Positions 7,062 to 17,248 of a DNA stretch of 64,000 nt are shown one piece after another. How positions within the stretch are numbered: position 1 is the first letter of the stretch; each line of letters opens with the position of its first letter. The stretch comes from CAZSBB01 sp964605235 (lineage in GTDB: Bacteria > Planctomycetota > Phycisphaerae > Phycisphaerales > Phycisphaeraceae). The DNA is taken from contig CAZSBB010000013.1 of NCBI GenBank assembly GCA_964605235.1, forward strand, positions 1 to 64,000, given 5' to 3'. The notes below the pieces were generated by a model. That model searched no databases. It saw only the letters and a program-made list of their open reading frames with translations, and had not been told where the DNA came from. The translations under genes and the position numbers were made by a program.

Positions 7062-8606
7062 TCACAAGCTCGCGGCGATCGGCTCGATCCACATCCGACG
7101 CATGCGGGCACGGACCAGTTCATCCGCCAGCGGCGCCAGCGTCTGGTCCAACTGCACCGCCAGCTCGTTCCATGCCTGCCGGAGTGCGGTGACTGTTGCC
7201 GGGGTTCCGGGGGTGACGATCTGGTGATGCAGGATGCGGGTATGCACCGCCTTCATTCGGCCCGACCACGCGAGGTATTTCGCTTCATCCTCATACTGCG
7301 TCGCCTGCTGGGCAAAGGCGGTCAGGACGCTGCTGGCCTGCTCGTAAGCAGGGATCAGTTCGTCGAGCTTGGCGCGGATCGAGCCATCGGCATTGGCGGT
7401 GCGCAGCAGCGTCAGTTTCTTCTGATACAGCTCGGCAAAGTCGATGACCCCGTGATCCAGTGGGTACGCGCCCTCCGCGCGGCGATGGTCGATGTCGCGG
7501 TACCACAGCACCATGTCCATGTAGCCATACACCACCGGCGTGATCGGCCGGGCGAGATGCTCCACCCGGTGCTCCCACAGCGCGCCTAGCGTTTCCAGCG
7601 CAGCCGGGACGTCCGCGGCCGGCGCGCCGAAGTATTCACTCAGCCAGTTCGCCTGCCATTGCGCTTCGAGAATCTCCTGCGGCGCGGTGAGCGAACGCGC
7701 GGTGGCGGCAATGTAAAGCTGCTGGGCGAACGGCAGCGTATGGAAGCAGGCCCACGAGGTGTTGATGATGCCCAGATGCTGGCCTTTGCCCACCACATCG
7801 CCCCAGGCGGCGGTGTTCGACAAGCTGTGCGAATGCTGGGGCAGCAGCACACCCCAGTTCAGACACGGGGCGGCGAGCACTTCGTAGCCGGCGGCTTTGT
7901 AGAGGTTGACGCGCTGCAGCTTGTCGCGGTGCTGCGCGCCGTAGTGAACGCCATAGCTCCAGCTGTGCAGAATCGTCTGCCGAGGAAAATCCAGCGTGGT
8001 CACCTTGTCGGGACACTTCCACAGCGCGTCGTCCCACACGATCGGCCGCTTGCCCGCGCGCACGACATGGTCGAGCACTTTGCGTTCATGCTCCGCCCAC
8101 ATGCCCAGCTCGCCCAGCCGCTCCTTGACGGCTTTGGTGCGCTCGTTCCAACCCATGTGCCAGGCTTCGTCACCGCCGATGTGGAACCACTCGTCCTGCT
8201 GGTGATACGCCATGACTTCGTCCATCAGGTCCAGCACGAAACGCAGGGCGTCGGGATTGGACGTGTCGATCTGCGTGATAATGTGCGGCAGCTCGCGCAG
8301 GTGCGCCAGCTCCGCGTGCGCCAAGGCAAACTCCAGATGGGAGCAGGACTGCATCAACGGCACCAGCCGCAGCCCCGCGTCGCGCGCGGCCGCCAACCAG
8401 TCGCGCAGCTGCTGCGGCGTGAAGGCGTCGGCAGCGCGCAGGAAGGGATACCTGGCGTAAGGGAACTTGTCCTCATACTCGATCAGCAGCGTGTTGATGC
8501 CCAGCTTGGGCAACTGGCGCACCCATTGGTACAGATAGGACTTGCTGGGGGCCAGGTACTTGAGGTCCAGATGAATGCCAACCACGGGCTCAGTGGAAGT
8601 GGACAT
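7062..8606 (-). CDS. GH20-like glycoside hydrolase (beta-hexosaminidase-type barrel)
   Basis: 514 residues, no signal peptide, so probably cytosolic. It opens directly with a barrel strand (G-I-H-L-D-L-K-Y, residues 10-17) and carries H-I-G-G-D146-E147, the hallmark Asp-Glu pair of family 20 enzymes, in which Glu is the acid/base and Asp positions the substrate acetamido group. The N-terminal beta domain of classical hexosaminidases is missing and a roughly 170-residue helical C-terminus follows the barrel. A paralogue at 58473-60086 shares the same opening, E-Y-E-D-K-F-P motif and layout. The substrate is not certain; N-acetyl-hexosamine cleavage is the family expectation. It stands alone on its strand. 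Confidence 0.75.
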   Translation of the reverse strand: MSTSTEPVVGIHLDLKYLAPSKSYLYQWVRQLPKLGINTLLIEYEDKFPYARYPFLRAADAFTPQQLRDWLAAARDAGLRLVPLMQSCSHLEFALAHAELAHLRELPHIITQIDTSNPDALRFVLDLMDEVMAYHQQDEWFHIGGDEAWHMGWNERTKAVKERLGELGMWAEHERKVLDHVVRAGKRPIVWDDALWKCPDKVTTLDFPRQTILHSWSYGVHYGAQHRDKLQRVNLYKAAGYEVLAAPCLNWGVLLPQHSHSLSNTAAWGDVVGKGQHLGIINTSWACFHTLPFAQQLYIAATARSLTAPQEILEAQWQANWLSEYFGAPAADVPAALETLGALWEHRVEHLARPITPVVYGYMDMVLWYRDIDHRRAEGAYPLDHGVIDFAELYQKKLTLLRTANADGSIRAKLDELIPAYEQASSVLTAFAQQATQYEDEAKYLAWSGRMKAVHTRILHHQIVTPGTPATVTALRQAWNELAVQLDQTLAPLADELVRARMRRMWIEPIAASL

Positions 8607-8734
8607 GCGAAGGTTCCAGGCGCAGGCTGCGGGGGAACGAAGTCACGTTCAAGCGGTCAATGTATGCCGATGCGCTGGAGGACGCCAACCCTGAGCGACT
8701 GCGGGCGTGCATGACCGAAGCAGAACGCGCCGAC

Positions 8735-10441
8735 TCAACGCCAGATCGGACCACCCCACCGCCCCGGCCCCAGGTCCAACTCCTTCACCCGCGTGCGGCC
8801 AAACAACTGCAACACCGGCATGGGCAACGCCTCCGGTCGCTGACGCAGCCAGAGCAGGCGCTGGCCATCCGGGCTGCAGGTGGGGCCGAGGCAGTCTTTC
8901 ATGCCTTTGGCGTAGAGCTCGACATTCTGGCCGTCCAGATCGCAGGTGTGCCAGGCGTCGTTGAGTTGATACAGGATGCGCCCGGAGCGGGGAATCACCT
9001 GGGGAAACATGCCCGGCGTCAGCAGGCGCAAATTGCCCTGCAAATCCAGCCGGGCGATCTGGAACTGCCTGGCCCTGGCGGCGGCGATGCTGTCGACGTA
9101 CTGCACCACCAGTCCACTGTCGTCATCGAGCCAGGTGCCAGACGCGAGCAGACGCGGCGCGCCCAGCACGCGCACTTGATCCGTCGCCAGATCCAGCACG
9201 CAAACCTGCACCCCTTGGCTAGGCATCAGCAGGTGCACCGCCAGCTTGGCGCCATCCCCCGAGAGCACCGGCTTCATCGGCACGCCATCGGGGAACTGAC
9301 CATGGTCCAGCCGTTGCTGTTCGCCGCTGCTCAGGTCGATCCGGTAGAGGCCCAGACTCGACTGCCCCAGTTCCAGGCCCATCAGGTAGACCTGACGGCG
9401 ATCATGGCTGAAGGCGCCTTCACCCATCGCCACGCCCTGGAAAGGTATGCGGCGGAGCTCGCGGCTGTGCAGGTTGACCAGCCGCTGATCCATGGCGCTG
9501 GGCATGTGCTGCAGGTTGTGGAGCGTGGTGTAGGGCGAATTGGCGATCATCATCAGATCGGTCCGATCGTCGATGGCGGTCGGGTCATGGGTCAGGTCCG
9601 CCCAGTCGGCGCCGCTGACATCGAAGTCCTGCGTGGTGGCGCGGTAGTCGGCGTTGAAGAGGGTGGTTTCGATGCCCATGCCGGGGCTGTAGAAATCCAG
9701 CAGGACACCGGTGGCGCGATCGACGCGCACCAGTCGGCCGGTCTTGAGCGTTTGCCGCAGGTTCGCCAGCGCCAGCCGCAGGTTCCACACGCCGACCGCC
9801 TGTTCCACCGCCCCGCGCTGGGACAGCAGCGCGTCGATCTTGGCCTGGATGGACTGCTTCAATTCGGGAGGCAAGTCCAGGCGCAGGACGACATGTTCAT
9901 CCGTCTGTTCACGGAATCGCGCCACAATGCCCGGCTCGATCACCTGCAGATCCGCCAGCGCCAGCAGCAGGTAGGCGCTGGGCATGCCGAACGGCGCTTC
10001 GAAGGGACGATAGCGTCCGCGCAACAAACTCGTTTCGTGGGCATACCACACGCCGTCGCGGACGGTCAGCGACAAAATGCCCGCGCGCCCGCCATTCTGC
10101 TGGAGCATGTAGATGACCTGGTTAAGGCGGTTGCCGGAGAGCACGTTGGTCACTTCCACCGCCGGGCCCGTGCCGAAAATGCGTTTGGTCCAGGCGAAGT
10201 TGGCTTGCCCCTGCTCGATGCGGCGCCTGGTGAGCTGCGCCTGCTGCACCAGCGTCGCCAGCAGCGCGGGGTCGTCCCATTCTCTGGGCTGAGGTGAACC
10301 GCAGCCGGTGAGCGTCACACCCAACAGCAGCAGCAGCAGCAGCAAAATGGTTGGCCGCCTGGCCGCTCCCGGCCGCAGACGCTTGGCGAATCCCCCGCGT
10401 CGACCCAGCCCCGAAACCCGTCCTCTGTTGTTGATCCCCAC
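8735..10441 (-). CDS. Lipoprotein with C-terminal TolB/PD40-like beta-propeller
   Basis: 568 residues from a GTG at 10441, chosen because GGGGAG lies just upstream and the signal peptide then has a sensible length; the reading frame stays open upstream to 10570. A basic n-region is followed by a run of eight Leu and a lipobox L-T-G-C near residue 46, so the protein is lipid-anchored in the envelope. Residues about 50-290 form an unrecognised domain that may bind a ligand. Residues about 300-560 hold repeated propeller-type blades (F-S-H-D-R-R-Q-V-Y, S-G-D-G-A-K-L-A-V, S-P-D-G-Q-R-L-L-W). Function unknown; proteins with this layout often bind peptides or glycans at the envelope. Divergent from the next gene at 10569. 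Confidence 0.65.
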   Translation of the reverse strand: MGINNRGRVSGLGRRGGFAKRLRPGAARRPTILLLLLLLLGVTLTGCGSPQPREWDDPALLATLVQQAQLTRRRIEQGQANFAWTKRIFGTGPAVEVTNVLSGNRLNQVIYMLQQNGGRAGILSLTVRDGVWYAHETSLLRGRYRPFEAPFGMPSAYLLLALADLQVIEPGIVARFREQTDEHVVLRLDLPPELKQSIQAKIDALLSQRGAVEQAVGVWNLRLALANLRQTLKTGRLVRVDRATGVLLDFYSPGMGIETTLFNADYRATTQDFDVSGADWADLTHDPTAIDDRTDLMMIANSPYTTLHNLQHMPSAMDQRLVNLHSRELRRIPFQGVAMGEGAFSHDRRQVYLMGLELGQSSLGLYRIDLSSGEQQRLDHGQFPDGVPMKPVLSGDGAKLAVHLLMPSQGVQVCVLDLATDQVRVLGAPRLLASGTWLDDDSGLVVQYVDSIAAARARQFQIARLDLQGNLRLLTPGMFPQVIPRSGRILYQLNDAWHTCDLDGQNVELYAKGMKDCLGPTCSPDGQRLLWLRQRPEALPMPVLQLFGRTRVKELDLGPGRWGGPIWR

Positions 10442-10568
10442 GGCTGCTCCCCTGCCGCTTAAGCGGGCATCGCTCCCGAACCCGCGCCAGTATGGGCATG
10501 GCTGCAAAAGTGTCAATCGGCAACGGACAGCCGATACACTGCTGGTCGTTCGCCCACGGAATCCCGCC

Positions 10569-11048
10569 ATGAAGCTGCTCGATCGCCTGCTCTATCTTTT
10601 TAATTTCCCCTACGGCCGGCATCGGGCGCAGGGCGCGCCTGGCACGCCGTCGCTGTACCGCGAGCATCTTGAAGCGATGTTCCAAAGCGTGCGCTGGAAC
10701 CACCTTTACGTGGAACCAACGCCCGAGCAGCCGGTGGCGGAAGGTTCGTACTTGAAGGAATACGTCGCGGTCACACGCTGGTTTCGTGATCAGTCGCTGC
10801 AACTGCAAGTGAACCTGAGCGCCCACACCACGGCCGGCGCGGAGGCGATTGACCAACTCGTCCAGCTTGTGCCCAGCGGCTGGAAGCTGGACCAGCGGCG
10901 AAGCAAAACGGATTACATCATGTGGCGCGGGCGCGATGCGGATTTATCTGCTCTGGCGGCTTTCATCGACGCGGTGTTTCGTCAGGTGTACGGCTGCCCG
11001 GCAGGTTACCGCGTGGATGTGATCGCTCAGGCGCTGCCGCCACGTTGA
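10569..11048 (+). CDS. Hypothetical protein, 159 residues
   Basis: Starts at the ATG at 10569 (M-K-L-L-D-R-L-L-Y-L-F-N-F). The product is soluble, rich in aromatic and charged residues, with no signal peptide, membrane span or motif that I recognise. An internal block (W-F-R-D-Q-S-L-Q-L-Q-V-N-L-S-A-H-T) looks like alternating strand and helix. It is divergent from the lipoprotein gene with 127 nt between starts, and codon use resembles its neighbours, so I accept it as a real gene without a function. Confidence 0.6.
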   Translation: MKLLDRLLYLFNFPYGRHRAQGAPGTPSLYREHLEAMFQSVRWNHLYVEPTPEQPVAEGSYLKEYVAVTRWFRDQSLQLQVNLSAHTTAGAEAIDQLVQLVPSGWKLDQRRSKTDYIMWRGRDADLSALAAFIDAVFRQVYGCPAGYRVDVIAQALPPR

Positions 11049-11150
11049 CGTAGTGCGGCTACACACCTGGCAAAAGCACTCGGGCAGGCCACGCCGCAGG
11101 TCATCGCCCGACGACGCAAGCCAGCACGCGCCGCTCCATGCCGCCCTGTG

Positions 11151-11173
11151 CACGTTGCTCGAGGGGCAACGTG
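11151..11173. promoter_or_regulatory. Hairpin upstream of the LacI-type gene
   Basis: CACGTTGC (11151-11158) and GCAACGTG (11166-11173) form a perfect 8-bp inverted repeat with a 7-nt loop, extended outward by TGTG and TGCA. There is no T tract, so it is not an intrinsic terminator. Each arm contains the CGTTGC/GCAACG core seen in the LacI-type operator at 12441-12457, so it may be an autoregulatory site. This is a weak inference. No gene is seen in 11049-11293. Confidence 0.3.
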
Positions 11174-11293
11174 TGCAAGACACGAGCTGCGGGTAAGCCG
11201 CTGGCGTGCCCAACTGCCCCTTCTAGCGTGATATGATCCACGCTGCACCGACCACGGCAGCAAGGCCGGGCGGACAGGATGGGGTGGTTCCGT

Positions 11294-12352
11294 ATGACTG
11301 CATCGCTGCGAGATGTCGCCCAACGGGCCCAGGTGGCGGCGAGCACGGTGTCGCGGGTGATCAATGGTTCGCCGCGCATCAGCGCGGAGACGGCCCAGCG
11401 GGTATGGGATGCGATCGCGGCGCTCAACTACCGGGTGGACCCGATCGCCCGCCAGAACATTCGCCGCCGCTGGCATCACGACAAGCCGCGTGGCGGGATG
11501 TATCGCCTGGCGGTGCTGCATCCGACGCTCAACAACGAACTGGCGGCCCCGTTTTACTACGACATTCTCTACGGCATGCAGGCGCGCATTCTCGAATCCC
11601 GCTTGGCATTGGCGGGGTTGTACGACCGCCTGGCGCTCAAGAATGAACTGCACTTCTTCCAGGCCATTGATCCGCTGGAAGTCGACGGCCTGCTGCTGAT
11701 CGATGTCAATGATCCCAGGCTGCTCGACCGCCTGCTGAGCCGGGTGAGCACAGCCGTGCTGGTCAATCATCCGGGCACTCCCACACAGGACAGTGTGTGT
11801 TTCGACTACCGCCAGGCGATCATCACCATGGTGCAGCACCTGGCGGGGCTGGGACATCGGCACATCGCCTACCTGGGCCGGCGCATCAAGACCGATCAAG
11901 GTTACGCCAGCGCGGAGCGCACCCGCGGCTACCTGCAGGCGATGAAGGAACTGGGCTACAAGGTTCCCCCCAACTATGTGGTGGACTCCACCACGGCCCG
12001 GCTGGGCGGCTTTGTCGACCAGTGGAACCAGTTCCAGGCGCTCAAACCCCGCCCCACTGCGCTGGTGTGCGCCAGCGATCGCATCGCCATCGAAATGTTG
12101 CGTCACTTCACCAAAGCCGGCCTGCGCGTGCCCCAGGACGTGGCGCTGGGCAGTTATGAAAACCTGGATGTGGCGTCGTACATGATTCCGCGCCTGACCA
12201 CCATGCACACGCCCCGCCGGGAGCTGGGCGCGACCGCAGTGGACCTGCTGACGCGCCGGCTGGCGGACCCGACGGCGCCAATCCGGCATGAAGTGCTCAG
12301 AACGCATCTGGTCGTGCGCGAATCCTGCGGCAGCCCGGCGGCTTCGACCTGA
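11294..12352 (+). CDS. LacI-family transcriptional regulator
   Basis: 352 residues. The ATG at 11294 puts the helix-turn-helix (L-R-D-V-A-Q-R-A-Q-V-A-A-S-T-V-S-R-V-I-N) a few residues from the N-terminus, as in the family, and has GGGGTGG 6 nt upstream; the ATG at 11279 would add five residues. The C-terminal two-thirds is a periplasmic-binding-protein-like effector domain, with an H-R-H-I-A-Y-L-G-R motif and the late A-L-G-S-Y-E-N-L-D region. LacI proteins usually repress sugar-use genes and release DNA when they bind a sugar. The operator and promoter just downstream, followed by a pectin-degradation-type gene, suggest a local repressor of that cluster. Confidence 0.9.
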   Translation: MTASLRDVAQRAQVAASTVSRVINGSPRISAETAQRVWDAIAALNYRVDPIARQNIRRRWHHDKPRGGMYRLAVLHPTLNNELAAPFYYDILYGMQARILESRLALAGLYDRLALKNELHFFQAIDPLEVDGLLLIDVNDPRLLDRLLSRVSTAVLVNHPGTPTQDSVCFDYRQAIITMVQHLAGLGHRHIAYLGRRIKTDQGYASAERTRGYLQAMKELGYKVPPNYVVDSTTARLGGFVDQWNQFQALKPRPTALVCASDRIAIEMLRHFTKAGLRVPQDVALGSYENLDVASYMIPRLTTMHTPRRELGATAVDLLTRRLADPTAPIRHEVLRTHLVVRESCGSPAAST

Positions 12353-12411
12353 TTCCCCCTCCGTTCGCGTTGTCCCCGGTGACATCAGGGGTCCTGATTT
12401 TCAGAAAAGGC

Positions 12412-12440
12412 TTGACGGGCCGACTGCGCCGCTTTAGGAT
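12412..12440 (+). promoter_or_regulatory. Sigma-70-type promoter of the pseudopilin/lyase genes
   Basis: TTGACG (12412-12417), a 17-nt spacer and TAGGAT (12435-12440) make a near-consensus housekeeping promoter in an otherwise GC-rich gap. Transcription would start near 12447, inside the LacI-type operator, and lead to the gene starting at 12495. Confidence 0.75.
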
Positions 12441-12457
12441 TGTGCATACGTTGCACA
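12441..12457. promoter_or_regulatory. LacI-family operator
   Basis: TGTGCATACGTTGCACA is a perfect 6-bp inverted repeat (TGTGCA/TGCACA) around a 5-bp centre containing ACGT, the form typical of LacI-family operators. It abuts the -10 box and covers the expected transcription start, a repression position. The regulator is most likely the LacI gene ending 88 nt upstream. Confidence 0.75.
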
Positions 12458-12494
12458 TCTAATTCACCCTCTCTTGCCGCGGAGTCCCAAGGTG

Positions 12495-13415
<921 letters not shown>

Positions 13416-13534
13416 AAGCGAAATCGCTTGACATGGGTGACCCGGCGGGGGCAAGCGCCTGCCCGGACGCGGTTCCGGCTTATCTGCTTACGCGTTGGTG
13501 GGGACGCCAAACCTCACCTCTGGAGTGCTGTGGC

Positions 13535-16500
13535 ATGCAGTGGTTTCGTCTGGGCATGATGGCATCACTGGTTGCGTTGCTGGCTGGATTGGTGGAAGCA
13601 AAACCGTCCGAGGAGCAGCTCAACAACATCTGGTCGCTGCAGGACCTGAAAACCTCCAACGCGGAGGCAAAGGTCGAACGTCAGCGGGTGCCGCTGGTGG
13701 TGCGCAGCACGCAGCCGGCCGGTGGTTTCCCGGTGACCTTCGGCGTCCCCTTGCCCAAGGAAGAAGTGTTCCGCGTGGACCAGATGCGCGTGGTTGATGC
13801 CCAGGGCCAGCCGGTGCCCTGCTCCATCACGCCCTCCGCCACATGGACCCCGCAAGGCAGCTTGAAATGGGTGCTCATCGACGCGGCCGCGCCTGCCGAC
13901 GCGCAGGATGCTGCGGACGGCGCGCCCGCCCAACCCTGGACGCTGGAATACGGCAGCAAAGTCACCGCGACACCACCCGACGCCGGCATCACCGTCAGCG
14001 ATGCGGCGCAGCAACTCACCGTCAACACGGGACGGCTGGTGGCGGCGTTCTCCAAAACCCGGGGGTCGATTATTGAGCAGCTCACGCTGGATGACCAGAA
14101 ACTGCTGACGCCCAACAGCGCTGATGCCGGGTTGTATTTTCTGGATCAGCATGGCACGCGCTATCGCAGCAACGCGCCGGATGATGACTATGCCGTGAGC
14201 GTGGAGTTCGCCTCATCACAGCGCGTGGTGGTCAAAGCCACCGGCTGGTATGTGAATGACGCCGGCGAGCGCGCCTGCCGCTACATCACGCGCGTGTACC
14301 TGTACCGCGATCAGCCGGTGCTGCGGGTGTTCACCACCTGGGTGGTGACCGTGGACACCGACACGATGCAGTGGCGCGACCTGGGCTTGCGGCTGCCGCT
14401 GGCGCTGGGCGCGCAGGCGACCGGACTGGTGGGCATCGATCCCAATGACCTGTCCGCGGCGGCTCCCGTGCAGCTTGCCGGCGGGCCGGTGCGGGTGTGC
14501 CAGCAGGCGCGCGGGCAGGCGGTGGTGTTGCAAGGCGAACATACCAACTGGCAAGGCGCGAGCCTGGCGGGCTGGCTGGATTGGTCGAGTCCTGCTGCGG
14601 GCGGGATCACCGTGGCTGCGCCGGATCTGGCGGAGCAGTTTCCCATTGGCGTCAGCGCGGATGCCGCCGGGTTGACGTTGCATGCCTTCAGTCCGGAGGC
14701 CGGCCATCTGCTGGGCTTTCGCCGGGAGGATGTGCAGGCCCGCTACGGCGATGAAGCGTGGAACCGTTTTGAAGCCAAGCGGCACAAGGACCCGGTGCTC
14801 AAAACCCGCAAGTCCAACGGCCTGGGACTGGCGCGCACGCATGAATGGATTCTCACCCTGCGCCCCGCCGCCGCTGTTGCTGCTCCCGCGACCACGATCG
14901 TCAACACCGCTGCCTTGATGCTGCAGCCGCCCCTCGCCAGTGCGACGGCCCAGTGGAACTGCGCGTCAGGCGCGTTTGGCCCCTACAACGCTTTGGACCT
15001 GGAACACTTCGGCGACATGGAACGGCGGGTGCAGGCGCTGCGCGATGAGTGGCGCTTCGCCCTGCGGCACATGGAACCACACTACGGCTTCTACGACTAC
15101 GGGCGCGGCATCCCCTACCACCTGCAGCGCGTCGAACCGTCCGAGGGCAAGGTGGAATACCAGTACTCCGGCTACCGCCGCAACTACGACCTGGGCTACG
15201 GCAGCGCGATCGTTCCGTGGCTGATGTACCTGCGCAGCGGCGAACGCGACTGGCTCGACGCCGGCACCGCCATCGCCCGCCATGAAATGGATGTGCGCCA
15301 CATTCACCCCACCGGCGTGCCCGGCACGCCACGCATCGGCTTCAAGTACTGGCACTACGGCACCTGGTCCTTCGACGGCTCCTGTCTGGGCTTTCAGGAC
15401 CACTGGTATAAAAACCTGGCGTTGTGCTTCTACGTCACCGGCTACCAGCGGGCGCTGGATGTCTTTGGCGAAATCATGGAGTCCTGCTACGACGCCTTCA
15501 TGGTCGGCAAAACCATGGAGCTGTACGTCCCCACCGACCGCACCGGACACACCAGCATGGCGGGCAGCGTGGCGGTGTACTACAAAGCCACCTGGGATCC
15601 ACGCTTTCGCGCTTTCTATGAAGGTCTCGTTCCGTCCGTGCTGGCGACGCAGCGCGAAGACGGCGTGTACGAAATCCGCGCTCCGTGGATGGAGCAATTC
15701 TTCCAGGAAAGCCTGTACGACCTGCCCGACCCGCCCGCCGAGGTGATCGCCTGTGCCGAGCATCTGGCGGATGGTCTGCTGCGCACACCGGAACGCAATG
15801 ATCAACGGCAATTCCATCCGTTCATTTACTGGTGGGCATACCAGCGCCTGCCCGAGCCGCGCGATCCGCTGGTGGCGGCCTATGCCCACGAGCATCTGGC
15901 GCAATACATGAACGAGCGCTACAACCTGCTGGGCAACTTCGGCCCCCGGCACCTGCTCTACATGCCGCTCTGGCAAAAGCTCGCGCTCGTGCCCGGCGGA
16001 GCCGACGCCGAACTGCCGCAAACCGTGCAGATCAATCGCCCCGCCGATCGCCCGCTGTTCTTCCAGCACACGCAGGGCAAGCTCACCAAAGTCGACCTGA
16101 GCTATCTGGGTGAAGGCATGCACGCCTTCACGGCCGACGGTCAGCCGGCGCCGGAAGCCTGGTTGCATTTCGATGACAGCCTGTTCGTGTACCAGTTGCG
16201 CGTGCCCGCCGACGCGCCCACGCAGCGCGTCCGCATCGTCAGCAAACCGCCGGTGCGCTTGCGTGATAAGTACGACTGGCTGCGTCTGCCGTGGTGGCCG
16301 GAGCGCGATCGCACCACCATGACGTGGACCGGCGAAAACCCGCTGGTGGACACGCCGCTGGACCCACCTATGCCGCAGTGGGAGCTACCCACTGCTGAGG
16401 ATCGCCTCTTCCCCTCCGGCAAATTCGACCACGGCGTGCGCCTGTCCAAAGACCAGCGCGTGGTCATCGACCTGGGCGACGCCAGCGCCGACGGCCACCT

Positions 16501-17209
16501 GCGCCAGCACTTCGACAGTCGTCAGGGCACGCTGGAATTCTTCGCCCGCTATGAAGCCCCCAACTACGGCACGCTGCTGACGCTGCCCATCGAAAACCCA
16601 ATCACCAAACCCGCCCGGTACGAACACACGCTCTGGCTGGTGACCAGTCGGCAGTGGGACCTGCGGATGTACAACCGCCTGTGCGAGCCGGGCAAAGTGC
16701 TGATCATTTATCGCCAGAACCCGCAGATCAATCCCGGCCAGTGGCATCACGTCGCGCTGATCTGGGACTGGAACGATCGCGACAACGCCAGCGGCAAGAT
16801 CATGCGCCGACTCTTCCTCGACGGCTTCCCCGGCCCGGTCGTCAGTGGAGGCGGCGAGGACAGCCGCACCTACTGGCTCAACAGCATGGAACTGCCTTCC
16901 CCCGCGCGCTTCCTGTCGTTGGGACAGGAGAAGCCGACCACCGCCGTCACCATCGACGAACTGCGCATCTCCAACATCATGCGCTACCCGTTCGGCAAAC
17001 TCGGCGAACAGGTCTTCACGCCCCCCACCGAGCCGTTCGCGCTCGACGAGCACACGCTGGTGCTGCATCACTTTGACCACGAAGCCGACGGCAGCGCCGG
17101 CGACGGCAGCACCGTGCCCATTCGCTATGTGCGCCAGCCGGGGGTGCTCGAAACGACCAGGCCGCGGCAGAAGGAAAAAACCCTCGAGGAACTGCTCACC
17201 GCGCCGTAA
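13535..17209 (+). CDS. Secreted exo-rhamnogalacturonan lyase-like (PcRGLX/YetA-type) protein with LamG domain
   Basis: 1224 residues. The ATG at 13535 is chosen because GGAG lies 9 nt upstream and a signal peptide follows at once (M-Q-W-F-R-L-G-M-M-A-S-L-V-A-L-L-A-G-L-V-E-A). Residues about 40-150 (P-L-V-V-R-S-T-Q-P-A-G-G-F-P-V-T-F-G-V-P-L-P-K, then G-S-L-K-W-V-L-I-D) resemble the N-terminal domain of PcRGLX/YetA proteins, which cleave rhamnogalacturonan I by beta-elimination. A beta-rich middle and an alpha/alpha-toroid-like region follow to about residue 860. Residues about 965-1170 look like a concanavalin/LamG domain (G-T-L-E-F-F-A-R-Y, G-Q-W-H-H-V-A-L-I-W-D-W, a late T-I-D-E-L-R-I-S) for glycan binding. 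It sits 119 nt after the pseudopilin gene under the LacI-type operator. Confidence 0.7.
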   Translation: MQWFRLGMMASLVALLAGLVEAKPSEEQLNNIWSLQDLKTSNAEAKVERQRVPLVVRSTQPAGGFPVTFGVPLPKEEVFRVDQMRVVDAQGQPVPCSITPSATWTPQGSLKWVLIDAAAPADAQDAADGAPAQPWTLEYGSKVTATPPDAGITVSDAAQQLTVNTGRLVAAFSKTRGSIIEQLTLDDQKLLTPNSADAGLYFLDQHGTRYRSNAPDDDYAVSVEFASSQRVVVKATGWYVNDAGERACRYITRVYLYRDQPVLRVFTTWVVTVDTDTMQWRDLGLRLPLALGAQATGLVGIDPNDLSAAAPVQLAGGPVRVCQQARGQAVVLQGEHTNWQGASLAGWLDWSSPAAGGITVAAPDLAEQFPIGVSADAAGLTLHAFSPEAGHLLGFRREDVQARYGDEAWNRFEAKRHKDPVLKTRKSNGLGLARTHEWILTLRPAAAVAAPATTIVNTAALMLQPPLASATAQWNCASGAFGPYNALDLEHFGDMERRVQALRDEWRFALRHMEPHYGFYDYGRGIPYHLQRVEPSEGKVEYQYSGYRRNYDLGYGSAIVPWLMYLRSGERDWLDAGTAIARHEMDVRHIHPTGVPGTPRIGFKYWHYGTWSFDGSCLGFQDHWYKNLALCFYVTGYQRALDVFGEIMESCYDAFMVGKTMELYVPTDRTGHTSMAGSVAVYYKATWDPRFRAFYEGLVPSVLATQREDGVYEIRAPWMEQFFQESLYDLPDPPAEVIACAEHLADGLLRTPERNDQRQFHPFIYWWAYQRLPEPRDPLVAAYAHEHLAQYMNERYNLLGNFGPRHLLYMPLWQKLALVPGGADAELPQTVQINRPADRPLFFQHTQGKLTKVDLSYLGEGMHAFTADGQPAPEAWLHFDDSLFVYQLRVPADAPTQRVRIVSKPPVRLRDKYDWLRLPWWPERDRTTMTWTGENPLVDTPLDPPMPQWELPTAEDRLFPSGKFDHGVRLSKDQRVVIDLGDASADGHLRQHFDSRQGTLEFFARYEAPNYGTLLTLPIENPITKPARYEHTLWLVTSRQWDLRMYNRLCEPGKVLIIYRQNPQINPGQWHHVALIWDWNDRDNASGKIMRRLFLDGFPGPVVSGGGEDSRTYWLNSMELPSPARFLSLGQEKPTTAVTIDELRISNIMRYPFGKLGEQVFTPPTEPFALDEHTLVLHHFDHEADGSAGDGSTVPIRYVRQPGVLETTRPRQKEKTLEELLTAP

Positions 17210-17248
17210 ACCGACAGGATGCCAACTGCGCCGGCGTGCCCGTGCCGG

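Noticed and set aside
8660..10297. Plus-strand open frame of 545 codons opposite the propeller lipoprotein
   Set aside because: No recognisable domain; the minus-strand frame has a lipobox and propeller blades.
11151..11173. Possible intrinsic terminator
   Set aside because: A good hairpin but no T tract; recorded only as a possible regulatory structure.
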